A stretch of 64,000 nt of DNA from Lentzea flava (GCF_014648475.1 NZ_BMRE01000001.1:682001-746000); one strand, 5' to 3'. Positions 36,763 to 50,857 are shown, numbered from the stretch's first letter. Notes: a model not told the origin generated them from the letters alone. Program-made: numbers and translations.

Positions 36763-37760
36763 GAGCGCACCAGGGAGAGCTGCGCGCGGCAGAGTCCGCC
36801 GATGCCCTCGAACGGTGCGGACGGGGTGCCCGTGGTGATCACGTGCACTCGGGTGCCGCTGAGCAGTGCGGCGCGCACCGCCACGTCGGCCAGCAGGCCG
36901 CACCGGCGGGAGGGAGACCAGCCGCGGGCCACGTCGGTGGGCGCGGGGCCGTACCAGGCGGTGGCCGTGACGTCCTCCGGGTAGCCGACGATGAGGTCGT
37001 CCAGGCGGCCCGCGGCGAGCGCGGCGAGGGTGTGGTCGGCCCCTTCCACCGAGAGGTTCCTCGCCCGGCCGCGGTCGTTGAAGTCGGCCAGGACGCCCTC
37101 GGTCCAGGACCGCGCCGCCGCCCGCGTCTCGGCGGCGATGCGGCTCGGGGTGAGGTCGCGGCCGGTCCACCGCACCACGACGTCGCGGCGGACGGGGGCG
37201 GGCAGCGCCTCCCACAACGCGCCCACCACCTCGTCCTCCCCCGCCACCACCAGCAGCCTGGCCTCCTGGCGGCCGAGCATCTCCGCGCACGCCGCCGCGG
37301 CCGAGCGCACGCCGGGCAGCCACTGGAGTTCCGGGTAGTTCAGCGAGATCCGTTCGCCGCCCGCGGCCAGGTCGGTGCAGCACCGCCCGGCGGTCACGGC
37401 GACGCGCGGCGGACGTTCCTGCAGCCAGGCGAGCACCGGCAGGACGTGGGCGGGTGAGCTGAACCAGGCCAGGTCCAGGTGACGCAGGCCGGGCGTGTGG
37501 AAGACGCGCGGCGGCAGTTCCTCACCCGCGAACGCGACGAGCGTGTCCGCGGCCGGGTAGAGGGAACGGGCCCGCTGCAGCACCTCGCCGATCGCGGCGA
37601 CCACGTCGGCACCCGCGCCGTCGCAGCGCAGCTGGTCGGCCAGGCGGTGCCAGCGTGCCCGCCACGCCCGCAACGGGCTCGAGCCCAGGTACACGGACGC
37701 CACGGGGCGGGTGGGACGGACGACGTCGACGAGGTCGGGCAAGGAGAGTCGGTGGCTCAT
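36759..37760 (-). CDS. baeRF/eRF1-like domain protein (Rv2629/Vms1 type)
   Basis: 333 residues. The N-terminal beta-alpha region (RPVASVYLGSSPLRAWR), a central RNase-like segment (VRRDVVVRWTGRDLTPSRIAAETRAAA) and the C-terminal L7Ae-like domain (ADHTLAALAAGRLDDLIVGYPE) follow bacterial and archaeal eRF1-related proteins, a family including the DosR-regulated Rv2629 of Mycobacterium tuberculosis. These proteins are thought to act on ribosomes. No GGQ motif is visible, so classic peptide release is unlikely. First gene of the operon with the coiled-coil protein and exporter, and divergent from a tiny membrane protein. Confidence 0.82.
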   Translation of the reverse strand: MSHRLSLPDLVDVVRPTRPVASVYLGSSPLRAWRARWHRLADQLRCDGAGADVVAAIGEVLQRARSLYPAADTLVAFAGEELPPRVFHTPGLRHLDLAWFSSPAHVLPVLAWLQERPPRVAVTAGRCCTDLAAGGERISLNYPELQWLPGVRSAAAACAEMLGRQEARLLVVAGEDEVVGALWEALPAPVRRDVVVRWTGRDLTPSRIAAETRAAARSWTEGVLADFNDRGRARNLSVEGADHTLAALAAGRLDDLIVGYPEDVTATAWYGPAPTDVARGWSPSRRCGLLADVAVRAALLSGTRVHVITTGTPSAPFEGIGGLCRAQLSLVRS

Positions 37761-37795
37761 GCGGCCCAGGTTCTGCGGCCGGGACCACCCGCTGC

Positions 37796-37818
37796 TTCAC
37801 CCTCGGCAGGTGAACCCC
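37796..37818. promoter_or_regulatory. Inverted repeat TTCACC-N7-GGTGAA with AGGTGAACCCC element
   Basis: Six perfect pairs (37796-37801 and 37809-37814) in the divergent gap between the baeRF gene (37760) and the small membrane gene (37896). It shares the GGTGAA core with elements at 26422 and 31935. Confidence 0.42.
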
Positions 37819-37895
37819 CGTGCCGCGACCGCCCGTCGCGGAGGAGGCAGGAGACCGGGCAGGGCGAGCAGCGTCGGCGGCGGAGGTGACCGATC

Positions 37896-38114
37896 TTGAG
37901 CCGTCAACCCGACCGTTCCCGCTCCCGTCGCATCGTGTTCGCCGTGGCGGTGTTCATCGCGGTCGTCGTCAGCGGTACCGGCGACGACTGCGAGCCGTCC
38001 GGCACGACCGGGGTGATCGCCACGCTCGCCCTGCTGCCGCGGCTGATGGGCCTGGTGGGCAGGGGACTGTGGCTGATCTCCGCTCCCGGCAGGGCGAACG
38101 AGTGCCCTGGGTGA
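37896..38114 (+). CDS. Tiny membrane protein, unknown
   Basis: 72 residues from a TTG at 37896 that is preceded by a strong GGAGGTGA site 6 bases away, which decides the start. A basic N terminus is followed by one membrane helix (IVFAVAVFIAVVVSG), then GDDCEPSGTTG and a second hydrophobic stretch. I recognise no family. The ribosome site and the two cysteines argue that it is real. It lies between the baeRF operon and the MalT-like regulator. Confidence 0.6.
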   Translation: MSRQPDRSRSRRIVFAVAVFIAVVVSGTGDDCEPSGTTGVIATLALLPRLMGLVGRGLWLISAPGRANECPG

Positions 38115-38169
38115 TGCGGTTCGATCACGCGATCATGCCTCGACCAACCCCATCGGGAGAAAAGCCGCA

Positions 38170-40761
38170 ATGTCCGACAGTTCGGAGTGTGAGCCGCACA
38201 GCCCCGAGACCAGTCAGGCGAAGCTGCGACCGCCTGCCGCCGCGACACCGCTCGTCCCGCGCCCGCAGCTTCTGTCCACAGTGGACGATCACGTGTCGTC
38301 CGCCCCGGTCACCGTGGTCACCGGTCCGGCGGGCTGCGGCAAGACGACGCTGCTCGCCGAGTGGGCGCGCCGCCGCGACGATCACGTCGCCTGGCTGACG
38401 CTCGACGAGCACGACAACGATCCCGTGCGACTGCGGGCCGCCGTCCGGGACGCCCTCGCCCTGGCCGACACCGTTGTGTTGACCGAGCCGGGTTTCTCCT
38501 CAGCGGTCATCGCCGCGTTCGACCAGGCGGGCGAGCAGCGGTGCCTGGTGCTGGACAACGTTCACGAGATCCGCGACCCCGGCGCGCTCGCGAGCATCGA
38601 CCAGCTCACCCGCACCCCACCCGACCGGCTCCGGCTGGTCCTGCTGGGCCGTTTCCCGCCACCGCTGCACCTCGCGCGCCTGCACCTGGAAGGACGGCTG
38701 CGCGAGGTGCTGCCGCAGGAGTTCGCCTTCGACCGCGCCGGCACCGAGGCGCTGCTCGCCGCGCACGGGCTCCAGCTCTGCGCCGACGACGTCGACCAGC
38801 TGCTCGCGCAGACGGAGGGGTGGATCGGCGGGCTGCGCTTCGCGATCATGCGGATGGCCACGACCGGGGCCAGACCGGGCGACCTGCTCATGTTCGCGGG
38901 CCTCGACCAGGTCGTGAGCCGGTACCTGGGCGAGGAGGTGCTCGCGCGGCAGCCGCGACCGGCGCGGGACCTGCTCGTCGCGACCAGCGTGTGCGACACC
39001 GTCAGCGCGGAACTCGCCGGTGCGCTCACCCGGCACGCCAGCCCCGGTGTCGTGCTGGACGCGCTCGAACGCACCAACTCGTTCGTGAGCAGGCTCGAGA
39101 ACGCACCCGAGTGGTACCGCTGCCACCCGGTGCTGCGCGCGCACCTGTCGGCCGAACTGCGCCGGTCGCGGCCGGCCGACGAGGCGTCGCTGCACCGGAC
39201 GGCGGCCCACTGGTACCACCGCAACGACGAGCCGTCCGTGGCGCTGCGGCACGCGTTGCAGGCCGGTGACGACCAGCTGACCGCCGAGATCGTCGAGCAC
39301 TCGGTGCTGCCGGAGGTGTTGCGGGAGGGCAGCGGCCGGTTGCGGGCGGTGGTCGAGGCGGTGCCCGGTCACGTGCTGGCGAGGCCGCAGGTCGGGGTCG
39401 TCGCCGCGCTGGTCGCGATGGACGCGGGTGATCTCGCGGTAGCGGACAGGGTGCTCGCCGCGCTCGGCGGTGAGCCGCTCGAGCTGCGCCAGGACCGGGT
39501 GCGGGTGCTGCACGCGACGGCGTTGCTGCGGCGTGGCCGGTTCGACGCGCGACTCGGCGAGGCGTTGCGGGTGATGGCACGCACGGCGGCGGGGCGTGGC
39601 GGCACCGATGCCGAGGTCGCGGCGTTGCTGAACCGCGGGGTCGCGGCGATGCTGTCGGGAGATCACGCCGGCGCGGAACGCGATCTGGTGCGGGCGGCGG
39701 CGATCGCGCGGCAGGAGCGGTTCGACCACGCGGTGCTGGACTGCCAGGTCCACCTCGCGGCGCTGACCAGCGCGTCCGGTGACATCCTCGCCGCGGCCAG
39801 GCAGGCGGGCGAGGCGCTCGAGTTCGCCGAGGAGAAGGGCTGGCAGTCGCACTTCGTCTGCGCGCTCGCCTACACGCTGGTGGGAGTGCAGGCCTACCTG
39901 CGGCTCGACGACACCCGGGCGGCCGACCTCGCGAGCCGTGCGGTGCGGGCACTGGGCGACCGTCCCGACCCGGCGACAGGACTCGCCGTGTCCACTTTGG
40001 ACGCGGCGGTGTCGTTCCCGACGGCCGGTGATCCGCGGGCTGTCGTCGGCCGCATCCGCGCGCAGTGGCAGGACGTCGCGCAACGGCAGGTGATACCGCC
40101 GGTCATCGCGCACATCGCCCCGGCCGTGCAACGGATCGCGTTGCGTTCCGGCGACGAGCAGTGGGCGTCGGCGATGCCCGACCAGGTGGAGGCGATGTTC
40201 GGGCCGTGCGGCGAGCAGGCCGTGCTGCGCGCTGTCGTGCAGACCCACCACGCCCGCGCGGCCCAGGCCCGCAAACTCGTGGAACCGTTGCTGTCGGGCG
40301 AACTTCCCGCCCTCGCGGCACCGACGGTCGTGGACGGCTGGCTGCTGGAGGCGGTGCTCGTCGACCGGTCCGGCGACCAGCGGCGCGCACACGAGGCCCT
40401 GACGAAGGCGCTGGCCGCGGCGGAACCGGTCGGCGCGCTGCGTCCGTTCTTCAACGCGGGCAAGCCGGTGCGCGACCTGCTGGCCCGCGGCGCCGGCCGG
40501 TTCGGCAGGCTGGAGTCGTTCGCCACCACCACGATGACCGCGTTGCCCGCCGCGTCCACCGCCTCCACCGACGTGCTCACCAGCCGCGAGCGCGACCTGC
40601 TCCTCGAACTGCCGTCCATGCGCACCACCGAGGAGATCGCCGACTCGCTGTTCGTCTCGGTGAACACGGTGAAGACCCACCTGCGCGGCATCTACCGCAA
40701 GCTCGGTGTGAACCAGCGCCGCGACGCCGTTCTCGCCGCGCGCAGGCTGGGCTTGATCTAG
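38170..40761 (+). CDS. Large LuxR-family (LAL/MalT-like) ATP-dependent regulator
   Basis: 863 residues. P-loop TGPAGCGKTT at 51-60, Walker B-like CLVLDNVHEI near 122, a winged helix/arm region, a TPR-like middle (about 330-780) and a LuxR helix-turn-helix at the C terminus (LTSRERDLLLELPSMRTTEEIA, VSVNTVKTHLRGIYRKLGV). MalT-type proteins bind a sugar and ATP, multimerise and activate transcription. Given three glycosidases and a GT87 gene nearby, a sugar-related signal is plausible. A GGGAGA site precedes the ATG by 9 bases. Confidence 0.92.
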   Translation: MSDSSECEPHSPETSQAKLRPPAAATPLVPRPQLLSTVDDHVSSAPVTVVTGPAGCGKTTLLAEWARRRDDHVAWLTLDEHDNDPVRLRAAVRDALALADTVVLTEPGFSSAVIAAFDQAGEQRCLVLDNVHEIRDPGALASIDQLTRTPPDRLRLVLLGRFPPPLHLARLHLEGRLREVLPQEFAFDRAGTEALLAAHGLQLCADDVDQLLAQTEGWIGGLRFAIMRMATTGARPGDLLMFAGLDQVVSRYLGEEVLARQPRPARDLLVATSVCDTVSAELAGALTRHASPGVVLDALERTNSFVSRLENAPEWYRCHPVLRAHLSAELRRSRPADEASLHRTAAHWYHRNDEPSVALRHALQAGDDQLTAEIVEHSVLPEVLREGSGRLRAVVEAVPGHVLARPQVGVVAALVAMDAGDLAVADRVLAALGGEPLELRQDRVRVLHATALLRRGRFDARLGEALRVMARTAAGRGGTDAEVAALLNRGVAAMLSGDHAGAERDLVRAAAIARQERFDHAVLDCQVHLAALTSASGDILAAARQAGEALEFAEEKGWQSHFVCALAYTLVGVQAYLRLDDTRAADLASRAVRALGDRPDPATGLAVSTLDAAVSFPTAGDPRAVVGRIRAQWQDVAQRQVIPPVIAHIAPAVQRIALRSGDEQWASAMPDQVEAMFGPCGEQAVLRAVVQTHHARAAQARKLVEPLLSGELPALAAPTVVDGWLLEAVLVDRSGDQRRAHEALTKALAAAEPVGALRPFFNAGKPVRDLLARGAGRFGRLESFATTTMTALPAASTASTDVLTSRERDLLLELPSMRTTEEIADSLFVSVNTVKTHLRGIYRKLGVNQRRDAVLAARRLGLI

Positions 40762-40774
40762 CCGCGATTGGCCC

Positions 40775-40795
40775 CTTGGGCCTGGTCAGCCCAAG
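40775..40795 (+). terminator. Hairpin CTTGGGC-N7-GCCCAAG after the LAL regulator
   Basis: Seven perfect pairs with a 7-base loop, 13 bases after the stop codon, without a T tract. It is a candidate terminator. The rest of the 206-base gap to 40967 holds nothing I can identify apart from a TAACAT box at its end. Confidence 0.5.
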
Positions 40796-40955
40796 CGCCA
40801 CACTTGATCCACGCGAGCGGCGCCGACACGATCGCCCGGCTCGTCTCACTCGCCACCGGCGAGAGCCAATTCCGCGCCAACGGCACCCCCGGCCGTGTGC
40901 AGCTGTGGGCTGCGCACGACCGGGTGGGGTGCCACCAAACCAGGCCCGGCAGGCC

Positions 40956-40961
40956 TAACAT
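40956..40961 (+). promoter_or_regulatory. Candidate -10 box TAACAT, leaderless start
   Basis: Seven bases before the ATG at 40968, which would place the transcription start on the start codon. No clear -35 box is visible. Confidence 0.4.
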
Positions 40962-40967
40962 GGAGTC

Positions 40968-41123
40968 ATGGGCACCAAGACCCTGGAGTTGACCGACGAG
41001 GAGTTCGTCCTCCTCCGGCACGCGCTGCGCCACTACCTCTCGGAGTTCGGCCACGAGGAGGCCGACATCGTGCGGAAGGCGCGGGCGCTGCTCGGCAAGC
41101 TGCCGGAACCGGCTACCAGGTAA
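40968..41123 (+). CDS. 51-residue conserved small helical protein
   Basis: Reads MGTKTLELTDEEFVLLRHAL then RHYLSEFGHEEADIVRKARA and LLGKLPEPATR. The alternating leucine and acidic pattern predicts two amphipathic helices; no cysteine, signal or membrane helix. The sequence has the look of a real small protein (acidic helix followed by a basic one) and a TAACAT -10 box lies in the right place for leaderless expression. I do not know its function. Its last 91 bases lie antisense to the end of the GT87 gene, an unusually long tail-to-tail overlap. Confidence 0.7.
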   Translation: MGTKTLELTDEEFVLLRHALRHYLSEFGHEEADIVRKARALLGKLPEPATR

Positions 41124-42259
41124 CGGGCCGGTTCCCCGACCTCGACGGGTTCGCCCGGCGAGCGGTGCCGCACGGCCTGCACCACGCACCAGCCGAGAAA
41201 CCCGAGCCCGAGCCACACGTAGGTGTTGCCGATCAGGTGCTGCCACCAGGTCCACGCGAGCTCCTGGTCGCCGGTGGCGGGCAGGAGCCAGTGCGGGCCG
41301 ACCGCGAACACCGCCCCTGCCGCGATCCTCACCCAGCCCCTGAGCACCAGCAGCGCGGGTGCGATCCACACCCAGTGGTGCGACCACGACACCGGCGAGA
41401 TCAACAGCCCGGCCGCGGCCACCGCCAGCACCGCGGTGAGGTCGTCGCGCAGCCGCGGCAGCACGAAGACGAGCACCGCCAGCACCAGCAGGCACGACAC
41501 CGCCCACACCGGCACCGGTGCGCCGAGGCGGAACAGCAGGCCGCGCAACGACTGGTTGGCGGTGTAGGCGAGACCGCCGACGCGCGACGGGTCGAGCATC
41601 GCGTCGAACCAGAACCGCTTCGACTCCCCCGGCGCCAGCACCCAGCCGATCAGACCGGCCACGGCGAAGGTGCCGGCTGCCGTCAGCGCGGGCCGCCATC
41701 GCCTGCGGCACAGGAAGAACAGGACGAAGATCGCCGGTGTCAGCTTGATCGCGGCGGCGAGGCCGACGAGCATCCCCCGCGGCCACGGTGTGCGCGGCAG
41801 CAGGCAGTCGGTGGCGACGAGGCCGATCAGGATCAGGTTGATCTGGCCCAGGTCCAGGGTGACGCGCAGGGGTTCGAGCAGCAGGCACACCGCCGCCAGC
41901 CCGAAACCGGCCCACGGCAACGAGATCCGCGACGCCGCCGCCTGACACGCGGCCGTGAGCAGTGCGATGCCGCCTGCGGTGAAGAGGGCCGCGGTGACCA
42001 CGAGCGGCAGCGCGGTGAGGCCGCTGAACAGCATCGCCGCGAACGGCGGGTAGGTGAACGGCAGACCGAGCGGCCCGGTGAAGTCCTCGCCGTAGAGGCC
42101 GGCGCCGGACCACCACGCCTTCCCGCCTTCGAGGTAGACCCGCAGGTCGAGAACACCGTCCTGCAGGCTCCGCACGCACACCCAGACGAGGAGCCCTGCC
42201 GCGACCACGGCCCAGACCCGTCGCAGGTCGACACGCGTCAGGACACTCTGTTCCAGCAC
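41033..42259 (-). CDS. GT87 family (DUF2029) polyprenyl-phosphate mannosyltransferase
   Basis: 408 residues from GTG 42259, about ten membrane helices. The first loop has LEGGKAWWSGAGLYGEDF, TYPPFAAM and, further on, LDLGQINLILIGLV, all typical of GT87 enzymes such as PimE and related arabinofuranosyl/mannosyl transferases that use lipid-linked sugars on the outer face of the membrane. The C-terminal 50 residues are hydrophilic and encoded antisense to the 51-residue gene; that part may be dispensable. A 9-base-arm inverted repeat lies just upstream. Confidence 0.88.
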   Translation of the reverse strand: MLEQSVLTRVDLRRVWAVVAAGLLVWVCVRSLQDGVLDLRVYLEGGKAWWSGAGLYGEDFTGPLGLPFTYPPFAAMLFSGLTALPLVVTAALFTAGGIALLTAACQAAASRISLPWAGFGLAAVCLLLEPLRVTLDLGQINLILIGLVATDCLLPRTPWPRGMLVGLAAAIKLTPAIFVLFFLCRRRWRPALTAAGTFAVAGLIGWVLAPGESKRFWFDAMLDPSRVGGLAYTANQSLRGLLFRLGAPVPVWAVSCLLVLAVLVFVLPRLRDDLTAVLAVAAAGLLISPVSWSHHWVWIAPALLVLRGWVRIAAGAVFAVGPHWLLPATGDQELAWTWWQHLIGNTYVWLGLGFLGWCVVQAVRHRSPGEPVEVGEPARYLVAGSGSLPSSARAFRTMSASSWPNSER

Positions 42260-42269
42260 AGGTCACCCT

Positions 42270-42299
42270 CTCGTCCACCGGAAGTCCGATGTGGACGAG
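42270..42299. promoter_or_regulatory. Inverted repeat CTCGTCCAC-N12-GTGGACGAG before the GT87 gene
   Basis: Nine perfect pairs with a 12-base spacer, 11 bases upstream of the GTG. It could be an operator or a leader stem next to the ribosome site. Confidence 0.5.
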
Positions 42300-42379
42300 C
42301 CTGCTGCCGGAGGGGGTCCCGCCGGATCGGCCCGAGAGCCGGAAGATCATGGCCGTTCAGCCGACAACCCTGGGCGTGG

Positions 42380-42395
42380 TCAGCCGTTCGGCTGA
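42380..42395 (-). terminator. Hairpin TCAGCC-GTTC-GGCTGA after dgdA
   Basis: Six perfect pairs with a tetraloop, 34 bases past the dgdA stop on the minus strand; no T tract. Candidate terminator separating dgdA from the GT87 gene. Confidence 0.4.
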
Positions 42396-42428
42396 GGTCA
42401 GGAAGCCACGACGTGCGCGGTCGCCAGG

Positions 42429-43685
<1,257 letters not shown>

Positions 43686-43735
43686 TCAGGTCCATCTCAC
43701 AATTCCACGCCTGCTGTTCGGAGATACTGCACAGC

Positions 43736-44605
43736 ATGACGCTGAACCCGTGGCGCCTGCGCCTGCTCAGCCAGCTCGACGCGCTGGGCACCGTGCGGGC
43801 CGTGGCGCAGGCCGCGAACCTCAGTGCGTCGAGCGTGTCGCAGCAGCTCGCGGTGCTCGAGAGCGAGACGCGCACGCAACTGCTCGAACGGACGGGGCGG
43901 CGGGTGCGGCTCACGTCGGCCGGGCTGATCCTCGCCAGGAGGGCGCGGTCGATCCTCGATCAGATGGACGCCGTCGAGGCCGAGCTGCGCGGCCTCAACG
44001 AGGAGCCGTCGGGCCGCGTCCGGCTGGGCGCGTTCCAGAGCTCGATCCACATGCTGGTAGTCCCCGCGCTCCAGCGGCTCGACCACCCTCATCTGCAGGT
44101 GGAACTGGTCGAACTCGAACCGCACGCCAGCATGCCCGCGCTGCTGGCGGGCGAGGTCGACGTGATCATCACGACCACCGACTTCGTGGAACTGCCGGTG
44201 CCGCAGGACATCGACGTCGTGCCGCTCACGACCGACCCGATCGTGCTGCTCTCGCCGCCCGGCCAGCCGAAGACCGATCTCCAGGCCTGCAAGGACGAGC
44301 CGTGGGCGTTCGACATCCCCGGCTCCTACATGGCGAACCTCGCGACGCGCCTGTGCCGGCAGGCGGGCTTCGAGCCGAGGGTCGTCGGCCGGTTCAGCAA
44401 CTACATGCTGACGCTCAAGCACGTCGAGGCGGGCCTGGCGGTCGCGGTGCTGCCCGCCCTGGCCGTCGATCCGCGGTTCGACGTCGCCAGGAAGGAGCTG
44501 CCGGTGACGCGGAGGATCACCGCCGCCGTGCGCAGGGACTCGCGCGCCGCGATCACCGTTGTGCTGGACGCCCTGCATACTCGGTCGCAGTCGGACGAGA
44601 GGTGA
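43736..44605 (+). CDS. LysR-family regulator (DgdR-like)
   Basis: 289 residues. N-terminal helix-turn-helix (LRLLSQLDALGTVRAVAQAAN, residues 8-62 with SASSVSQQLAVLE), then a periplasmic-binding-like effector domain (RVRLGAFQSSIHMLVVPALQ, VDVIITTTDF). It diverges from dgdA over 77 bases, the usual arrangement for a LysR protein and its target; dgdR of Burkholderia also sits next to dgdA. The start codon follows a GATACT -10-like box at 43723, so it may be leaderless. Confidence 0.9.
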   Translation: MTLNPWRLRLLSQLDALGTVRAVAQAANLSASSVSQQLAVLESETRTQLLERTGRRVRLTSAGLILARRARSILDQMDAVEAELRGLNEEPSGRVRLGAFQSSIHMLVVPALQRLDHPHLQVELVELEPHASMPALLAGEVDVIITTTDFVELPVPQDIDVVPLTTDPIVLLSPPGQPKTDLQACKDEPWAFDIPGSYMANLATRLCRQAGFEPRVVGRFSNYMLTLKHVEAGLAVAVLPALAVDPRFDVARKELPVTRRITAAVRRDSRAAITVVLDALHTRSQSDER

Positions 44606-44609
44606 TCAC

Positions 44610-48504
<3,895 letters not shown>

Positions 48505-48570
48505 CGTCCCAGCATGTGGACCTAGTTGAAATGTCACCTAAGCTCGGGAGGAGGACTGAAGGAGGGTTCC

Positions 48571-49572
48571 GTGCCGCGGAAGTCAGAACCGTTGCGGAAG
48601 CTGGGTTTTCTCACCATCGGGCTGTTCGACGAGCACAACCCCGCACCCGGCCACCAGAGCACGCTCGAGATCATCGAGCTGGGCGAGGAGCTGGGGTTCG
48701 ACAGCGCGTGGGTGCGGCATCGGCACCTGCAGTTCGGCATCTCCTCGCCGGTCGCGATCCTCGCGGCGGCCTCCCAGCGCACCAGCAGGATCAGCCTCGG
48801 CACCGCCGTGATCCCGCTGGGCTGGGAGAACCCGCTGCGGCTCGCCGAGGACCTGGCGACCGTCGACGTGCTGACCGGAGGCCGGCTGAACCCCGGCGTC
48901 AGCGTCGGTCCGCCGATGTACTACGACGACGTCAAGCACGCGCTGTACCCGCAGACGGCCGATGCCGAGGACTTCAGCTACGACCGGCTGCGGCGGCTGC
49001 TGGACTTCGTCGGCGGCGAGAAGGTCACGGACTTCGCGGGCACCAGGGGCATCGAGGTCTTCTCCGACCGCGTGCAACCGCACTCGGCCGGTCTGCGCGA
49101 GCGGATGTGGTACGGCGGCGGCAGTCTGCGGTCGGCGAGGTGGGCGGGCGAGCACGGGCTGAACCTGCTGTGCAGCAACGTGGTCCAGGCCGAGGAGTCG
49201 GAGGACTTCGCCGAGATCCAGCTCTCGCACATCCGGACGTTCCGCGAGCACGGCGGCGGACGGGTCTCGCAGGGCCTCGTCGTGATCCCGACCGACTCCG
49301 CCACCCCTGAGCAGCGCGCGAAGTACCAGGACTACGTGGACCAGCGGACGGCCCGCACCGGCGCCCCGGTCGGGCCGCGCCGGTTCATGTTCGCCCGCGA
49401 CCTCATCGGCACGTCCGCGGAGATCGCCGAGCAGCTGTACGCGCACCTCGCGTTCCGCGAGGTCGACGAGGTGGCGTTCGCGCTGCCGTTCAGCTTCGAC
49501 CACCGGGACTACGTGCAGATCCTCACGGACATCGCCACCAAGCTGGGTCCGGAGCTGGGCTGGCAGCCCTAA
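48571..49572 (+). CDS. Luciferase-like (LLM class) flavin-dependent oxidoreductase
   Basis: 333 residues from GTG 48571, with GGAGGG 5-6 bases before. The TIM-barrel pattern is clear: KLGFLTIGLFDEHNP, GEELGFDSAWVRHRHLQFGI, SLGTAVIPLGWENPLRLAED, VLTGGRLNPGVSVGPP. These enzymes use reduced FMN and oxygen on varied substrates. The C-terminal half is 30-40 residues shorter than in classic bacterial luciferase. The stop overlaps the convergent LanC-like stop by 4 bases (CTAA). Substrate unknown. Confidence 0.9.
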   Translation: MPRKSEPLRKLGFLTIGLFDEHNPAPGHQSTLEIIELGEELGFDSAWVRHRHLQFGISSPVAILAAASQRTSRISLGTAVIPLGWENPLRLAEDLATVDVLTGGRLNPGVSVGPPMYYDDVKHALYPQTADAEDFSYDRLRRLLDFVGGEKVTDFAGTRGIEVFSDRVQPHSAGLRERMWYGGGSLRSARWAGEHGLNLLCSNVVQAEESEDFAEIQLSHIRTFREHGGGRVSQGLVVIPTDSATPEQRAKYQDYVDQRTARTGAPVGPRRFMFARDLIGTSAEIAEQLYAHLAFREVDEVAFALPFSFDHRDYVQILTDIATKLGPELGWQP

Positions 49573-50834
49573 AGCGCCCACCAGGTGTCCATGCGGGGCA
49601 CAGCGGCCGTGTCGCCCCGCGCGACACGGCCCGCGTGGAACAGGAACCCCGCGATGCCCGCCGCGCCCTGCATCCAGCCGACACCGGGCGGCAGCAGCGG
49701 GTCGTCGTTCCTGTGCTCGACGAACCGCCAGCACACCCCGGATCCGTCCGGGATCGCGCGCTCGACGATCACGTCGGCGAGGTGCAGCGCGAAGTCCGTG
49801 TGCTCCCCGGAGTCGAGCAGCCGGTCGCCGACGCCCGCGGTGCCGCAGCACCGGCCGTCGTTGTCCCAGAAACCCGGATACCGCCGCTCGGGCAGGCCGG
49901 AGACCCGGATGCTGTGCAGGCACCGGCTGTGCCAGTCCGTCACCTTCGAACCCGCCACCTCGGACACCCCCGCGTGCCGCAGCGCCTGCCAGAGCAACGA
50001 GGTTCCGGTCGGCCCGTGGCACCAGCCGTAGCTGAACGGCTCCATGTCCTCCAGCAGCGGAATGCGGAGCGGTGCGCGGAAGCCGCCGTCGCTCTCGTCG
50101 GCGAGCGCCACGAGGTGCTCCGCGCCCCTGACACCGGCCTCGACGAGATCGGGACGGCCGAACTCCGCACCCGCGAGCACCAGCGCGGTCGCGATGCCGG
50201 AGAGTCCGTGCGAGAAGTTCGGCGTCTCCCGTTGCACGACGCACGAGCGCACCGGCACGGCACGCCAGTTGAGTCCCGTCGGCACCTCTTCGCGCTCGGC
50301 CAGCAGGATCTCGGCCGCCACGTCGGCCAGTTCCTCCGCTCCGGCTACACCGTGCCGCCGCGCCTGCACCGCGCCCAGCAGCACCCCCGCCGTGCCGGTC
50401 GTCAGGTCGTGGGAGCGGGCGCCCTCCAGGAACCGCGGTGGCCCGAAGTGGTCCAGCGGCCAGCCGTCCGGAGTGGACAGTTCGAGGAGCCTCGCGACGG
50501 CCGCGCCGGAGCCGGGGGCGTCGAGCAGCGTCAGCACGCCGATCGCGCTGACCAGGCCGCTGAAGAACGTGTAGTCGGTCGTGGTGCCGATGCCCGCACG
50601 CACCTGCTCGGCAACGGCCTGCGCCAGGCGTGCTTCCTCGGCCGTCCAGTCCCGGCACAGCCTGATCTCGGCCAGCACGTGCGCCAGGCCGCCGACGCCC
50701 GCGTACATGCCGTCGCGGTCCTCCTGGTCGAGCTCAGCGCCCGCTGACGGCGGAATCCACACCCCGTCGTCGTAACGCACCTGATCGAGCACCCACCGCC
50801 AGGCTGCCTCCGCGGTCCCCCAGTACGTGTCCAT
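49569..50834 (-). CDS. LanC-like cyclase-fold protein, CCG-type zinc site
   Basis: 421 residues with the repeated Gly-rich hairpins of the alpha/alpha toroid (MYAGVGGLAHVLAE, FSHGLSGIATAL, TTGTAGVLLG, WMQGAAGIAGFL). Zinc ligands are SYGWCHGPTG and GRCCGTAG: the second motif has Cys-Cys-Gly where nisin cyclase has Cys-His-Gly. LanC proteins add Cys thiols to dehydrated residues to form lanthionine rings. No precursor peptide or dehydratase is nearby. It diverges by 23 bases from a kinase-like gene, an arrangement that could point to a different role such as glutathione-adduct chemistry. Confidence 0.85.
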   Translation of the reverse strand: MDTYWGTAEAAWRWVLDQVRYDDGVWIPPSAGAELDQEDRDGMYAGVGGLAHVLAEIRLCRDWTAEEARLAQAVAEQVRAGIGTTTDYTFFSGLVSAIGVLTLLDAPGSGAAVARLLELSTPDGWPLDHFGPPRFLEGARSHDLTTGTAGVLLGAVQARRHGVAGAEELADVAAEILLAEREEVPTGLNWRAVPVRSCVVQRETPNFSHGLSGIATALVLAGAEFGRPDLVEAGVRGAEHLVALADESDGGFRAPLRIPLLEDMEPFSYGWCHGPTGTSLLWQALRHAGVSEVAGSKVTDWHSRCLHSIRVSGLPERRYPGFWDNDGRCCGTAGVGDRLLDSGEHTDFALHLADVIVERAIPDGSGVCWRFVEHRNDDPLLPPGVGWMQGAAGIAGFLFHAGRVARGDTAAVPRMDTWWAL

Positions 50835-50841
50835 CCGGCGA

Positions 50842-50851
50842 TCATTACATT
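50842..50851. promoter_or_regulatory. Overlapping divergent -10 boxes
   Basis: The plus strand reads TACATT (50846-50851), seven bases before the kinase GTG at 50858. The minus strand reads TGTAAT (50849-50844), nine bases before the LanC-like ATG at 50834. Both genes would be leaderless or nearly so, and the two boxes share bases. Confidence 0.45.
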
Positions 50852-50857
50852 GCCGGT

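Noticed and set aside
48505..48570. TAGTTGAAATGTCACCTA before the luciferase-like gene as an operator
   Set aside because: The apparent symmetry breaks after three bases at each end; I could not build a convincing palindrome.
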